49,797 bases of DNA, from positions 1 through 49,797 of IMG/VR virus record IMGVR_UViG_3300038548_000288; one strand, given 5' to 3'. Numbering within the stretch: position 1 is the stretch's first letter; every line of letters begins with the position of its first letter. The notes beneath the pieces are model-generated. The model searched no databases. It was not told where the DNA came from and worked only from the letters and a program-made list of their open reading frames with translations. This document shows positions 1 to 5,256 of the stretch, piece by piece. The DNA is from a virus. The translations under genes were made by a program, and so were the position numbers.

Positions 1-66
1 TTCTTCATCGCGGTAAATGCTATCGCATTTATGCCGCTGTTCATCGCTTTCGTAGCGACGGCGTAA
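1..66 (+). CDS. 3' part of 30-aa membrane peptide (continues from 49644)
   Basis: The first 66 bases encode the last 21 residues and the stop codon of the small membrane peptide whose complete copy lies at 49644-49736. The gene is split only because the circular genome was cut here. The residues are mostly hydrophobic (FFIAVNAIAFMPLFIAFVATA). Confidence 0.75.
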   Translation, partial: FFIAVNAIAFMPLFIAFVATA

Positions 67-127
67 CCCCTACGGGGTGGGGCTGGTCAAACAGCCTCGC
101 CCCCATGCACGACGAAGTTCACGCAGG
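1..127. repeat. Terminal direct repeat, left copy (circular overlap)
   Basis: The first 127 bases are identical, base for base, to the last 127 (49671-49797). An exact overlap of 127, the largest k-mer commonly used by short-read assemblers, is the usual sign of a circular contig rather than a biological terminal repeat. The unique genome is therefore 49,670 bp. This fits a circularly permuted phage genome, or one whose true ends were lost in assembly. Confidence 0.95.
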
Positions 128-168
128 AGAGATCACACAAGCCACCCCGAAGGGGTGAGGGAGAGAAA
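67..168 (+). promoter_or_regulatory. Composite hairpin spacer module S1
   Basis: Between the stop at 64-66 and the ATG at 169 lie several elements. A small hairpin sits at 66-78 (ACCCC/GGGGT). A 12-bp stem with 6-nt loop GTCAAA sits at 74-103, its arms pairing throughout if two G-U pairs are allowed. The box CATGCACGACG..TTCACGCA follows, then a hairpin at 144-156 (ACCCC-GAA-GGGGT) and the Shine-Dalgarno GGGAGAG. The first hairpin and the 12-bp stem share bases 74-78, so they cannot form together. The same layout recurs in other early spacers. Confidence 0.7.
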
Positions 169-420
169 ATGGCTGGTCGAATCGAAGGCTCGCTCGCTGT
201 GCTCGTGGAAAACATCACGCACGAGGCAGAAACGAGAGCCAAAAGCGTTTCTCGCGAGGACCCAGAGCTTGCTCTGGACTACCTCGACGAAATGGCCGAT
301 CTCATGCAGCAGCAGGCGGTTTATCTACGCAGCGTGAGGCAGGAGATCAGCGTGCGAGAGAGAATCCGCCAGCAGGACAGCGAAGCTGAAGCCGAAGCGA
401 TCGACGATTTGAGGCTGTAA
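169..420 (+). CDS. Small early protein, unknown
   Basis: An 83-residue acidic, mostly helical protein with no recognised domain. It has alternating charged residues and a Gln-rich stretch (LMQQQAVYLRSVRQ) that could form a short amphipathic helix or coiled coil. The ATG at 169 follows a strong ribosome binding site (GGGAGAGAAA) that matches the other early genes, and a hairpin spacer lies on each side. It is the first gene of the rightward early array after the circular join. Its position suggests expression soon after infection; its function is unknown. Confidence 0.7.
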   Translation: MAGRIEGSLAVLVENITHEAETRAKSVSREDPELALDYLDEMADLMQQQAVYLRSVRQEISVRERIRQQDSEAEAEAIDDLRL

Positions 421-532
421 AAACAGCCCGAAGGGCTGGAGGGTGTCGAAGCCTTCCAGCCCATTGCCCCGAAGGGGCAGCAGGACAGCAGAAAAACGCA
501 AACACAGCCCTTTGGGCTGGGAGAGAATCGAA
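421..532 (+). promoter_or_regulatory. Composite hairpin spacer module S2
   Basis: The hairpin CAGCCC-GAA-GGGCTG lies at 424-438. It overlaps the 5' arm of a 12-bp stem-loop at 433-462 with loop GTCGAA, so the two are alternative structures. Further hairpins lie at 466-478 (GCCCC-GAA-GGGGC) and 505-519 (CAGCCC-TTT-GGGCTG), the latter running straight into the ribosome binding site GGGAGAGA before the ATG at 533. Confidence 0.7.
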
Positions 533-979
533 ATGAGTGGAGTTTACGAGCAAACGGTGGCCGAGCACACTTGGACGCCCACGATGGAAATCGCGGCCAT
601 GTGCGGTGATTGCCCCGAGTGCGGCGAGAGAGGCGAGCACCAACACACAGAGTTCTCCGGAGGAGACGGCGAGAGAGGCTACGTCGAGTACGCTTGCTGT
701 TCCTGTGGAACAGAGTGGACCGACAGCTACAACCTCGTGCAGCGCACGGTTTATCCACGCCTGAACGACGATCTCCTAGTGGAGATCGCGGCAGAGAAGG
801 CTCTTGAAGCTACGCTTCAAACTCCGCGTGATGATCGTGAAACGATCTGGATCGACGGTGTTGAGCAGCAGCTTTTCAGCGTGGATGAGGCGTATGAAAT
901 CTGGGCGAGCGAGCAAGAATACCTCGCGGAAAGGGACCACAAAGGGCTTGGTGGCGAAGTCGCTATCGTGATGGGTTAA
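533..979 (+). CDS. Zinc-ribbon-containing early protein
   Basis: A 148-residue protein. Near the N-terminus are two Cys pairs, CGDCPECGERGEH and, about 28 residues later, CCSCGTEW, spaced like a zinc ribbon that could bind nucleic acid or protein. The C-terminal half is acidic and helical with no recognised domain. The open frame extends upstream to 443, but the ATG at 533 is preferred: it follows GGGAGAGAATCGA, the conserved early ribosome binding site, and the upstream extension would cover the hairpin spacer. A role in host takeover or regulation is only a guess. Confidence 0.75.
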   Translation: MSGVYEQTVAEHTWTPTMEIAAMCGDCPECGERGEHQHTEFSGGDGERGYVEYACCSCGTEWTDSYNLVQRTVYPRLNDDLLVEIAAEKALEATLQTPRDDRETIWIDGVEQQLFSVDEAYEIWASEQEYLAERDHKGLGGEVAIVMG

Positions 980-1084
980 CAGCCCCAAAGGGGCTTCAGG
1001 GGCTCGCGGTGTCAAAGCCGCGAGCCTCCATGTACGACGCAGTTTCACGCAAAACAGCCCTATGGGCTGGGGAGAGAAAACGAG
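980..1084 (+). promoter_or_regulatory. Composite hairpin spacer module S3
   Basis: Right after the stop is a hairpin AGCCCC-AAA-GGGGCT at 981-995. A 12-bp stem-loop at 999-1028 follows, with loop GTCAAA and outermost wobble pairs. The 3' arm is followed directly by the box CATGTACGACG..TTTCACGCA, then the hairpin CAGCCC-TAT-GGGCTG (1055-1069) and GGGGAGAG. This is the cleanest example of the early spacer architecture. Confidence 0.72.
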
Positions 1085-1396
1085 ATGCTGACACACACCG
1101 AGGATCACCCGATCTGCGTAGCAGTTCACGAGGCAATCGTGAGATCGGAGAACTCTGCACTGTGCGCGGAGGGGAGAGAATTTGCGCTCGACTGCATCGA
1201 AGATGCACTGGCCCATTCGACGGCTGAGATGCTGGAGGCCGCACGCACGAGGCTCATCGAAGCTGCGGTCAAGGGGCTCACGGCCAGGATCGTGACGCAG
1301 GAAGAAAGCGCGTGGATGACCATGCTGGAGCAGGAATCTCGCAAGCGCGAGGAAATCAGAGCCGAAGCAGAGCTTTTCGAGGCTCACGGAATCTAG
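1085..1396 (+). CDS. Small early helical protein, unknown
   Basis: A 103-residue protein, predicted almost entirely helical, rich in Glu, Arg and Ala, with the C-terminal third (residues 75-98) strongly charged. No family is recognised. Two Cys residues early in the protein are not arranged as a metal site. The ATG at 1085 is set 9 nt after GGGGAGAG, which itself follows a hairpin. It is expressed with the other small early genes; each is separated by a hairpin module rather than overlapping its neighbour, which is unusual for this otherwise compact genome. Confidence 0.7.
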   Translation: MLTHTEDHPICVAVHEAIVRSENSALCAEGREFALDCIEDALAHSTAEMLEAARTRLIEAAVKGLTARIVTQEESAWMTMLEQESRKREEIRAEAELFEAHGI

Positions 1397-1502
1397 GCGG
1401 TCTAGGTGGCGCGGGATCAAACCCGCGCTACCTCATGCACTACGAGAGGTTGAGGCTGTTAAACCGACCCCGTTAGGGGTCACTTACGCAGGAGAAAACG
1501 CA
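1397..1502 (+). promoter_or_regulatory. Composite hairpin spacer module S4
   Basis: A 12-bp stem-loop at 1404-1433 (loop ATCAAA, one G-U pair) is followed by CATGCACTACGAGAG. A hairpin GACCCC-GTTA-GGGGTC lies at 1466-1481, then CACTTACGCAGGAGAAAACGC before the ATG at 1503. This spacer lacks the small hairpin that usually competes with the 12-bp stem. Confidence 0.7.
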
Positions 1503-1706
1503 ATGTCGAAGACTCACGAGAGTATCACTCTGGAGCGCGTGGAAGAGGCCGTGAAAGAGTCGATGTTTGGCCTTGGAAATCCCGGCTTTTGCCGTGCGTG
1601 CGGTGAAGACGCCGATGGATGCGAGCCTGACGCTCAGAACTACGAGTGCGAGGGCTGTGGGGAAAACGAAGTTTTCGGAGCCGAAGAGTTCCTGTTCTCC
1701 ATCTAG
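1503..1706 (+). CDS. Small zinc-ribbon phage protein
   Basis: A 67-residue acidic protein with four cysteines as CRACG, about 17 residues, CEGCG. The sequence between them (EDADGCEPDAQNYECEGCG) and the FGAEEFLF tail match a small zinc-ribbon protein that I recall as common in environmental and proteobacterial phages, usually annotated as hypothetical. The first 25 residues form a helix. The ribbon probably mediates protein or RNA contact. The start is fixed by the ribosome binding site AGGAGAAAA and by the hairpin module upstream. Confidence 0.78.
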   Translation: MSKTHESITLERVEEAVKESMFGLGNPGFCRACGEDADGCEPDAQNYECEGCGENEVFGAEEFLFSI

Positions 1707-1786
1707 CCCCAAAGGGGCTTCGCGGGTCAAACCGCGAGGCTCCCATTTACGAGAGAGAATCACACACTCAACCGGAGGTTGAAACG
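1705..1786 (+). promoter_or_regulatory. Composite hairpin spacer module S5
   Basis: The hairpin AGCCCC-AAA-GGGGCT (1705-1719) begins inside the stop codon. It shares GGGGCT with the 5' arm of a 12-bp stem-loop at 1714-1743 (loop GTCAAA), so the two exclude each other. CATTTACGAGAGAGAATCACACAC follows, then CAACC-GGA-GGTTG, which holds the Shine-Dalgarno GGAGG inside a small hairpin before the ATG at 1787. Confidence 0.7.
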
Positions 1787-1948
1787 ATGGAATCGAGAGG
1801 ATGCCAGGGCTGTGGATGGCCCATCGACACGACGGCGCTTCGCTTTTACTGCCGCATATGTGATCCCAAAGGGACACGAGAGGCAAACAGCCTGAAGGCT
1901 GAAAAGATGGAGGCAGAGTATCACGCCAACCGGAGGTTGGAAGGATGA
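1787..1948 (+). CDS. Small zinc-ribbon protein, 53 aa
   Basis: A 53-residue protein. Two Cys pairs (CQGCGWP and CRICDP) about 20 residues apart make a minimal zinc ribbon. The rest is a charged helix. The frame is open from 1646, but the ATG at 1787 follows GGAGGTTGAAACG and is the only start consistent with the hairpin spacer. Its stop overlaps the start of the next gene (ATGA), so translation of the lipoprotein gene is probably coupled to it. It is one of at least five tiny zinc-ribbon proteins in this genome. Confidence 0.7.
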   Translation: MESRGCQGCGWPIDTTALRFYCRICDPKGTREANSLKAEKMEAEYHANRRLEG

Positions 1949-2133
1949 AAAAACTGCTGATTTGCAGCCTGGTTTTTCTGGGCTGTGCGACTCAGCCCAT
2001 AGGGCTGGAAGAGAATTGCGACTATCGCATGAACCACAGCGGGATAGTCGAGTGCCACACCGGGTTTTACCCGGCGACGATTGACGCCATCGACCCCTCT
2101 AGGGTCGATCACAGAACCCATATCGACCTGTAA
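1945..2133 (+). CDS. Small predicted lipoprotein
   Basis: A 62-residue protein with a short signal peptide: a MKK charged start, a hydrophobic core LLICSLVF, then LGC, a plausible though not ideal lipobox with Cys14 as the lipidated residue. The mature part is only about 48 residues with two further cysteines (C25, C37), which may form a disulfide. Early phage lipoproteins of this size, such as Llp of phage T5, block the receptor and exclude superinfecting phage. That role is an inference from architecture and early position. The hairpins at 1994-2008 and 2092-2108 lie inside the coding sequence. Confidence 0.68.
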   Translation: MKKLLICSLVFLGCATQPIGLEENCDYRMNHSGIVECHTGFYPATIDAIDPSRVDHRTHIDL

Positions 2134-2151
2134 GGTCGGGAGAGAATCAAG

Positions 2152-2403
2152 ATGATTTTACCTACGGTACACAGCAACGGCACGAGCCGAGAGCAGCTTG
2201 TCCAGCTTAGGCTGGATGTGGTGGCGCCGCTCAGGGTAGCGATTTCGGCGCTGCAAATGGCGTGTCCTCATGCGAGAGACTTCTACCCGCAAGAGGACGG
2301 CGCTTACGATTTCGCTCGCGGTGTTTGGAAGGGGCGCCTGGATCAGCTTTTCAAGCTGATGGGGACGCTGGAGAAAGAGGCTCTGGAGATCCAGAACAGC
2401 TAG
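2152..2403 (+). CDS. Conserved small phage protein
   Basis: An 83-residue protein. The pattern PTVHSNGTS near the N-terminus followed by ARDFYPQEDGAY in the middle matches, from memory, a small family found in many phages of proteobacteria (PTVHLNGTS ... RDYYPQG). I know of no function for it. The rest is two helices, with a hydrophobic/charged repeat at the C-terminus. The start at 2152 follows GGGAGAGAATCAAG. The hairpin CGACCT-GTA-AGGTCG upstream (2125-2139) contains the previous gene's stop codon. Confidence 0.75.
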   Translation: MILPTVHSNGTSREQLVQLRLDVVAPLRVAISALQMACPHARDFYPQEDGAYDFARGVWKGRLDQLFKLMGTLEKEALEIQNS

Positions 2404-2505
2404 GGAGCCGAAGGCTCAGGACGCGCTCTAAGGGGCGCGGGGGGTCAAACCCTCGCTCTCCCATGTACGAGAGAGGCAAGCAGCACTCACGCAACGGAGG
2501 ACAGC
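2404..2505 (+). promoter_or_regulatory. Composite hairpin spacer module S6
   Basis: A first hairpin (GAGCC-GA-GGCTC) lies just after the stop. The hairpin GCGCTC/GGGCGC (2423-2438) overlaps a 12-bp stem-loop at 2432-2461 with loop GTCAAA and one C-T mismatch. CATGTACGAGAGAGG follows, then GCAGCACTCACGCAACGGAGG before the ATG at 2506. The GCAGCAC..ACGCAAC string is shared with the leaders of promoters P1 and P4. Confidence 0.68.
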
Positions 2506-2580
2506 ATGAAAGAGATTCTGATCCTCACCCTATGGGTGATTTTCCTTCACTTCCAGTATCGCAACAACCCGGAGGGTTGA
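2506..2580 (+). CDS. 24-aa single-pass membrane peptide
   Basis: The ATG at 2506 follows the strong ribosome binding site ACGGAGGACAGC and encodes 24 residues ending at the TGA at 2580. Residues 3-16 (EILILTLWVIFLHF) form one hydrophobic helix with a charged tail YRNNPEG. The gene is directly followed, 2 nt later, by the next ATG, whose ribosome binding site (GGAGGG) lies inside its last codons. Tiny membrane peptides are common among early phage genes and often tune host membrane enzymes. No function can be assigned here. Confidence 0.55.
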   Translation: MKEILILTLWVIFLHFQYRNNPEG

Positions 2581-2582
2581 CC

Positions 2583-2909
2583 ATGATTTTCGTATCGCAT
2601 CCCGAGACTCAGGAATGGCGAGTTTCGGTCCCCGTCGAAGACGGGGAAATCAACATCAAAATCAGCCCTGAAGGGCTGGTCATCGACTTCGTGGATATCG
2701 AAGGCGGCGAGTTCGAGCAGTCGTGGCGGACGTGGGATGATCTAGCCGAGAGCGCGAGAAGGCCGTGGTTTCCGGCAGATCCGCCTTCGGCGGCGAGGGA
2801 CGAGTACCGATTCTGGAAGGAGTTATCGGAGATCATGTACGCCTACCCACAGACCGCGCTGAACATAGCGCAGATGCGGATGGACGACACACGACCGGAC
2901 GACGCATAG
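2583..2909 (+). CDS. Early protein, unknown
   Basis: A 108-residue acidic protein. The first 45 residues alternate as short strands (IFVSHPETQEWRVSVPV, then EINIKISPEGLVIDFVDI), suggesting a small beta domain, followed by a helical tail with aromatic residues (W, Y, F). No family is recognised. The ATG at 2583 follows GGAGGGTTGACC; the longer open frame from 2262 would overlap two genes and is rejected. It is the last gene before promoter P1. Confidence 0.7.
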   Translation: MIFVSHPETQEWRVSVPVEDGEINIKISPEGLVIDFVDIEGGEFEQSWRTWDDLAESARRPWFPADPPSAARDEYRFWKELSEIMYAYPQTALNIAQMRMDDTRPDDA

Positions 2910-2937
2910 CGGCGCGGGGCTCTTGGTAAGAGCAGGG

Positions 2938-2966
2938 TTGACAGGGCAAAATTGCCGCTGTAGATT
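2938..2966 (+). promoter_or_regulatory. Promoter P1, sigma70-like, shared phage consensus
   Basis: TTGACA (2938-2943), a 17-nt spacer and TAGATT (2961-2966). The spacer contains GGCAA-AA-TTGCC, a perfect 5-bp inverted repeat that could be an operator. A hairpin GCTCTT-GGT-AAGAGC (2919-2933) lies just upstream. The leader shares TTGGAGGCAGGA and GCAGCAC with P4. It drives the gene at 3007. Confidence 0.82.
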
Positions 2967-3006
2967 GGAGGCAGGAAAGCAGCACTAACGCAAACCGGAG
3001 GTTTTA

Positions 3007-3399
3007 ATGGACAGCAAAGCTGTAGCAGAATTGGAGTCTGGTTTGGCCCACTACTACGGGTCGGAGACTTTCACCGGAATGGGTCCGCTTTTTCCTGGGA
3101 TCGTGATGTCCGAAGGCGCGTTGTTTCTCGCAGAGAAAGCCGGGGCTTACTGGCTTTTCGATGCGATAGCCTCGCATATCGTGACGAACAAGTCCCTTCG
3201 GGAGATGACCGGATACATGATGTTCTGGAACCTGAAGGTCGAAAACGGCGAAGCCGTTCTCACGGTGCGCCGTGATTCTGGCGAGCCTGTGCTGGTCACG
3301 CAGGAGATCGGTTACACCGATTTTCCGCTGGACGAGATCGACATTTGGGCAGGGCAGAACGGAGAGGGTTACACCCTCTATCTGCCGTCAGAGCACTAG
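3007..3399 (+). CDS. DUF6876-like protein
   Basis: A 130-residue single-domain protein. It matches my memory of the DUF6876 family, found in phages and mobile elements: an aromatic start (ALAHYYGSE type), then LAEKAGAYWLFDAIASH, then FWNLKVENGEAVLTV, and near the end TQEIGYTDFPLDEI followed by a final strand (YTLYL). The family has no established function that I know of. The length fits the family. It is the first gene after promoter P1, with the ribosome binding site CCGGAGGTTTTA, so it should be among the more strongly expressed early proteins. Confidence 0.8.
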   Translation: MDSKAVAELESGLAHYYGSETFTGMGPLFPGIVMSEGALFLAEKAGAYWLFDAIASHIVTNKSLREMTGYMMFWNLKVENGEAVLTVRRDSGEPVLVTQEIGYTDFPLDEIDIWAGQNGEGYTLYLPSEH

Positions 3400-3400
3400 A

Positions 3401-3488
3401 CACTGGTGAGGGACGCCCCGAAAGGGGCGTTAAACCGCAAGTCAGGTCCCAAGCCCTGACGCGATGGAATCACACAGGAGGGAGAGAA
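3401..3488 (+). promoter_or_regulatory. Hairpin spacer module S8 (short subtype)
   Basis: ACGCCCC-GAAA-GGGGCGT is followed by TTAAACCGCAA and then a 6-bp stem GTCAGG/CCTGAC with loop TCCCAAGC, then GGAATCACACAGGAGGGAGAG before the ATG at 3489. Spacers at 4223 and 4789 share this second layout: hairpin, TAAACCGCAA, short stem with CCAAGC loop, CACACA, ribosome binding site. Confidence 0.65.
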
Positions 3489-3800
3489 ATGGCGAAAAGC
3501 AGACCCCAGCGATGGGCCGAAGCGGCTGCAAATCTCAGACAGGCGCTAGACGCCATCGACACGCAGAACGTCGAGCACTATGGCGACGAGTTGGCCGCTA
3601 TCCGCGAGGAATACGAACAGTGGCACGCCGACCTTCCAGAGAATCTGGAAAACAGCCCAATGGCTGAAAAGCTGGAGGCCGTAGTCGATCTCGAACTTGA
3701 GTACATCGGCAGCAATATCACGGAAGCGATAGACGAGGCTCGTAGCCTCTGCGAAGACGCCGAAGGCGTCGAACTTCCTCTTGGATTCGGGAGAGACTAG
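3489..3800 (+). CDS. Conserved phage helical protein
   Basis: A 103-residue acidic helical protein. Residues about 40-65 (REEYEQWHADLPENLENSPMAEKLE) and the C-terminal ELPLGFGRD match a family I recall from many phages (EYxxWxDNLPENLxxSxxAEKLE ... LPLGFGRD), function unknown. The ATG at 3489 follows GGAGGGAGAGAA; the longer frame from 3345 overlaps the previous gene and is rejected. A GGCTGCAAA motif lies within it at 3524-3532, encoding Ala-Ala-Asn. Confidence 0.78.
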   Translation: MAKSRPQRWAEAAANLRQALDAIDTQNVEHYGDELAAIREEYEQWHADLPENLENSPMAEKLEAVVDLELEYIGSNITEAIDEARSLCEDAEGVELPLGFGRD

Positions 3801-3806
3801 GAGCCA

Positions 3807-4013
3807 ATGAGAATCGAAATTTCAGCACCCGTGGACGGCAACGGCAATAGCCGTTTTATGTCGGTCACGACCGAGGAATTGGCGAGCGCCATGCGTAGCC
3901 TACCCATGCTCGAAGTCACCGCGATGGAGTTCCGGAGACTTGCGACCGAGATGGGGAAGCCGCTGAACGACGAGGACGCCACTATCGTGGCTTCGGGAGA
4001 GGACTACGCATGA
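3807..4013 (+). CDS. Small early protein, unknown
   Basis: A 68-residue protein with an N-terminal beta strand (RIEISAPVDG), a second strand (RFMSV) and a helical C-terminal half (LASAMRSLPMLEVTAMEFRRLATEMG). No family is recognised. It starts 6 nt after the previous stop, with AGGAGCC as ribosome binding site, and its own stop overlaps the next start. It therefore belongs to a small translationally coupled trio (3489, 3807, 4010) between two hairpin spacers. Confidence 0.65.
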   Translation: MRIEISAPVDGNGNSRFMSVTTEELASAMRSLPMLEVTAMEFRRLATEMGKPLNDEDATIVASGEDYA

Positions 4014-4222
4014 TGAACTACACAGTAGTTTTCGCCTACTCGTCAACGGTGGACGGTGAGGGTCAGAAGGCCCGGCTACGGGTTGAGCAGGTTGAGGCCC
4101 CGAGTCACGCCGCTGCGATAGCGATGGTGGCGAGCAGGTGCCCAGCTACGCCACAGGACGCGGTTTCTATGTGCGCTGTGGGGATCGACAACATCGAGAT
4201 TTTGGTTGGTGAGCCCGAGTAG
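4010..4222 (+). CDS. Small early protein, unknown
   Basis: A 70-residue protein with a beta-alpha-beta layout: strand NYTVVFAYSS, strand KARLRVEQVEA, helix HAAAIAMVASRCP, strand NIEILVGE. The pattern resembles small phage proteins of the EVxAxSxxxAI type, but I cannot name a family. Two consecutive ATG codons (4010, 4013) overlap the previous stop; either may be used. Confidence 0.62.
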   Translation: MMNYTVVFAYSSTVDGEGQKARLRVEQVEAPSHAAAIAMVASRCPATPQDAVSMCAVGIDNIEILVGEPE

Positions 4223-4299
4223 GTGAGGGCAGCCCCTTTGGGGCTGTAAACCGCAAGCTAGGTCCCAAGCCCTAGCATCACACACCGAAGGTGGAGGAT
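4223..4299 (+). promoter_or_regulatory. Hairpin spacer module S9 (short subtype)
   Basis: CAGCCCC-TTT-GGGGCTG (4231-4247) is followed by TAAACCGCAA, then a 6-bp stem GCTAGG/CCTAGC with loop TCCCAAGC and ATCACACACCGAAGGTGGAGG. Loop and linker are almost identical to S8 and S10, while the stems differ by compensating changes (GTCAGG, GCTAGG, GCTGGG). That is evidence that the RNA structure is what is kept. Confidence 0.68.
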
Positions 4300-4788
4300 A
4301 TGAAACAAGCCGAAATGAGGGTGGGCCGTGAGTATGCACACCGGAGAGGCAAGGTGTACTACGCCACCGCCGTGAGGGTCAAGGTTCTCGAAACGAAGCT
4401 CCACCGGGACGATCGCTACGGCTACCCGATGGACAAGGCGGACGGCGTGCGTGTGGCCTTCCTGAACGCCGATGGCGGAGTGCGGCAAGAGCGGGTTGTT
4501 CCGAGCAGCCATATCGTGAGTACGTGGGCGGCAGAGAAAGCCCGCATAGCGGCCAAGGCTCAGGCGAACGAGGAACAGCAAGCCGAGAGGGAGAAGGCAC
4601 AGGAGAGGCTCAAGGCGGCAAAAGAGGCCGTTGGCCTAACCGTGGACTTCGGCAGCAGGATGGGAGTCGAGCAGCTTGAGCACTTCGGCGCGTTGTTGTC
4701 GGCGGCGCGGAAGGTGGTCAACGGCAAGCTGGAATTGGAAAAGGTCGAAGACCTACGGGAAGCGATTTACACGTTCGATTTCAGGTGA
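4300..4788 (+). CDS. Early protein with coiled-coil segment, unknown
   Basis: A 162-residue protein. Residues 1-70 look like a small beta barrel (GREYAHRRGKVYYATAVRV, VRVAFLNADGGV, RVVPSSHI), as in proteins that bind nucleic acid or act as SH3-like adapters. A charged helix of about 40 residues follows (AAEKARIAAKAQANEEQQ..), probably a coiled coil, then a short C-terminal helical domain. The ATG at 4300 is chosen although its GGAGG is only 2 nt away; an in-frame GTG at 4291 is the alternative. No family is recognised. Confidence 0.65.
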   Translation: MKQAEMRVGREYAHRRGKVYYATAVRVKVLETKLHRDDRYGYPMDKADGVRVAFLNADGGVRQERVVPSSHIVSTWAAEKARIAAKAQANEEQQAEREKAQERLKAAKEAVGLTVDFGSRMGVEQLEHFGALLSAARKVVNGKLELEKVEDLREAIYTFDFR

Positions 4789-4858
4789 GGACAGCCCTTC
4801 GGGGCTGTAAACCGCAAGCTGGGTTCCAAGCCCCAGCACACTCACACAGGAGAGAAAA
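4789..4858 (+). promoter_or_regulatory. Hairpin spacer module S10 (short subtype)
   Basis: CAGCCC-TTC-GGGGCTG is followed by TAAACCGCAA, the stem GCTGGG/CCCAGC with loop TTCCAAGC, and CACACAGGAGAGAAAA before the ATG at 4859. The TTCCAAGC loop is the most T-loop-like member of the set. Confidence 0.67.
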
Positions 4859-5146
4859 ATGGCGGACGTGACACAGGTGGCACAGGTCACCGAGGCACAG
4901 GCGAAGCGAAACGCCGAGATCAGAAAGGCGAATCGTCCGAAGGACGAGGCGTGGATCAAGTTTCAGGCTGCAACGAGAGTTCAGCACGAAGACTGGATCG
5001 AAGCGACAAACGCCGAAGGCGCTACGAAGCAGCAGGTTCAAGCCGCGTGGGGCGTGTATCACGAGGGCACAGGTGAGGCGTGGGACACGTACCTCACAGC
5101 CATCGGCGCCTACTCGTCACCCCCGAAGACGGGGAGGCGTGCGTAA
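4859..5146 (+). CDS. Small early helical protein, unknown
   Basis: A 95-residue protein, all helical, rich in Ala, Glu, Gln and Trp, with regularly spaced Trp residues (AWIKFQAATRVQHEDWIEA, AAWGVYHEGTGEAWDTY). The pattern of repeated 'AWxxY' segments resembles short helical hairpins, but no family is recognised. The ribosome binding site is GGAGAGAAAA. It ends just before the hairpin TTCCC-TTC-GGGAA (5148-5160) and promoter P2, so it probably closes the P1 transcription unit. Confidence 0.65.
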   Translation: MADVTQVAQVTEAQAKRNAEIRKANRPKDEAWIKFQAATRVQHEDWIEATNAEGATKQQVQAAWGVYHEGTGEAWDTYLTAIGAYSSPPKTGRRA

Positions 5147-5183
5147 ATTCCCTTCGGGAAAAATGTGGATTTGCACGTCGGAC

Positions 5184-5212
5184 TTGACAGGACAGAATTA
5201 CCGTTGTAACTT
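5184..5212 (+). promoter_or_regulatory. Promoter P2, sigma70-like, shared phage consensus
   Basis: TTGACA (5184-5189), a 17-nt spacer and TAACTT (5207-5212). The spacer GGACAGAATTACCG aligns with P1. The hairpin TTCCC-TTC-GGGAA at 5148-5160 upstream may end incoming transcripts, although it lacks a good T tract. The leader carries CAGCAGCAAAAATCGCAAAC, a relative of the GCAGCAC..ACGCAAAC box. It drives the AAA+ ATPase operon. Confidence 0.82.
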
Positions 5213-5256
5213 GGATCAGCAGCAAAAATCGCAAACCCGAAACAGGAGCAACCGAA

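Noticed and set aside
1-127. Terminal repeat as a T7-type biological terminal repeat
   Set aside because: A length of exactly 127 is an assembler k-mer, and it runs through a gene; the circular-overlap explanation is simpler.
74-1433. The 12-bp stems read as tRNA genes or tRNA fragments
   Set aside because: There is no D arm or anticodon arm and the loop has six bases instead of seven; they resemble only the acceptor/T-arm half, so no tRNA is called.
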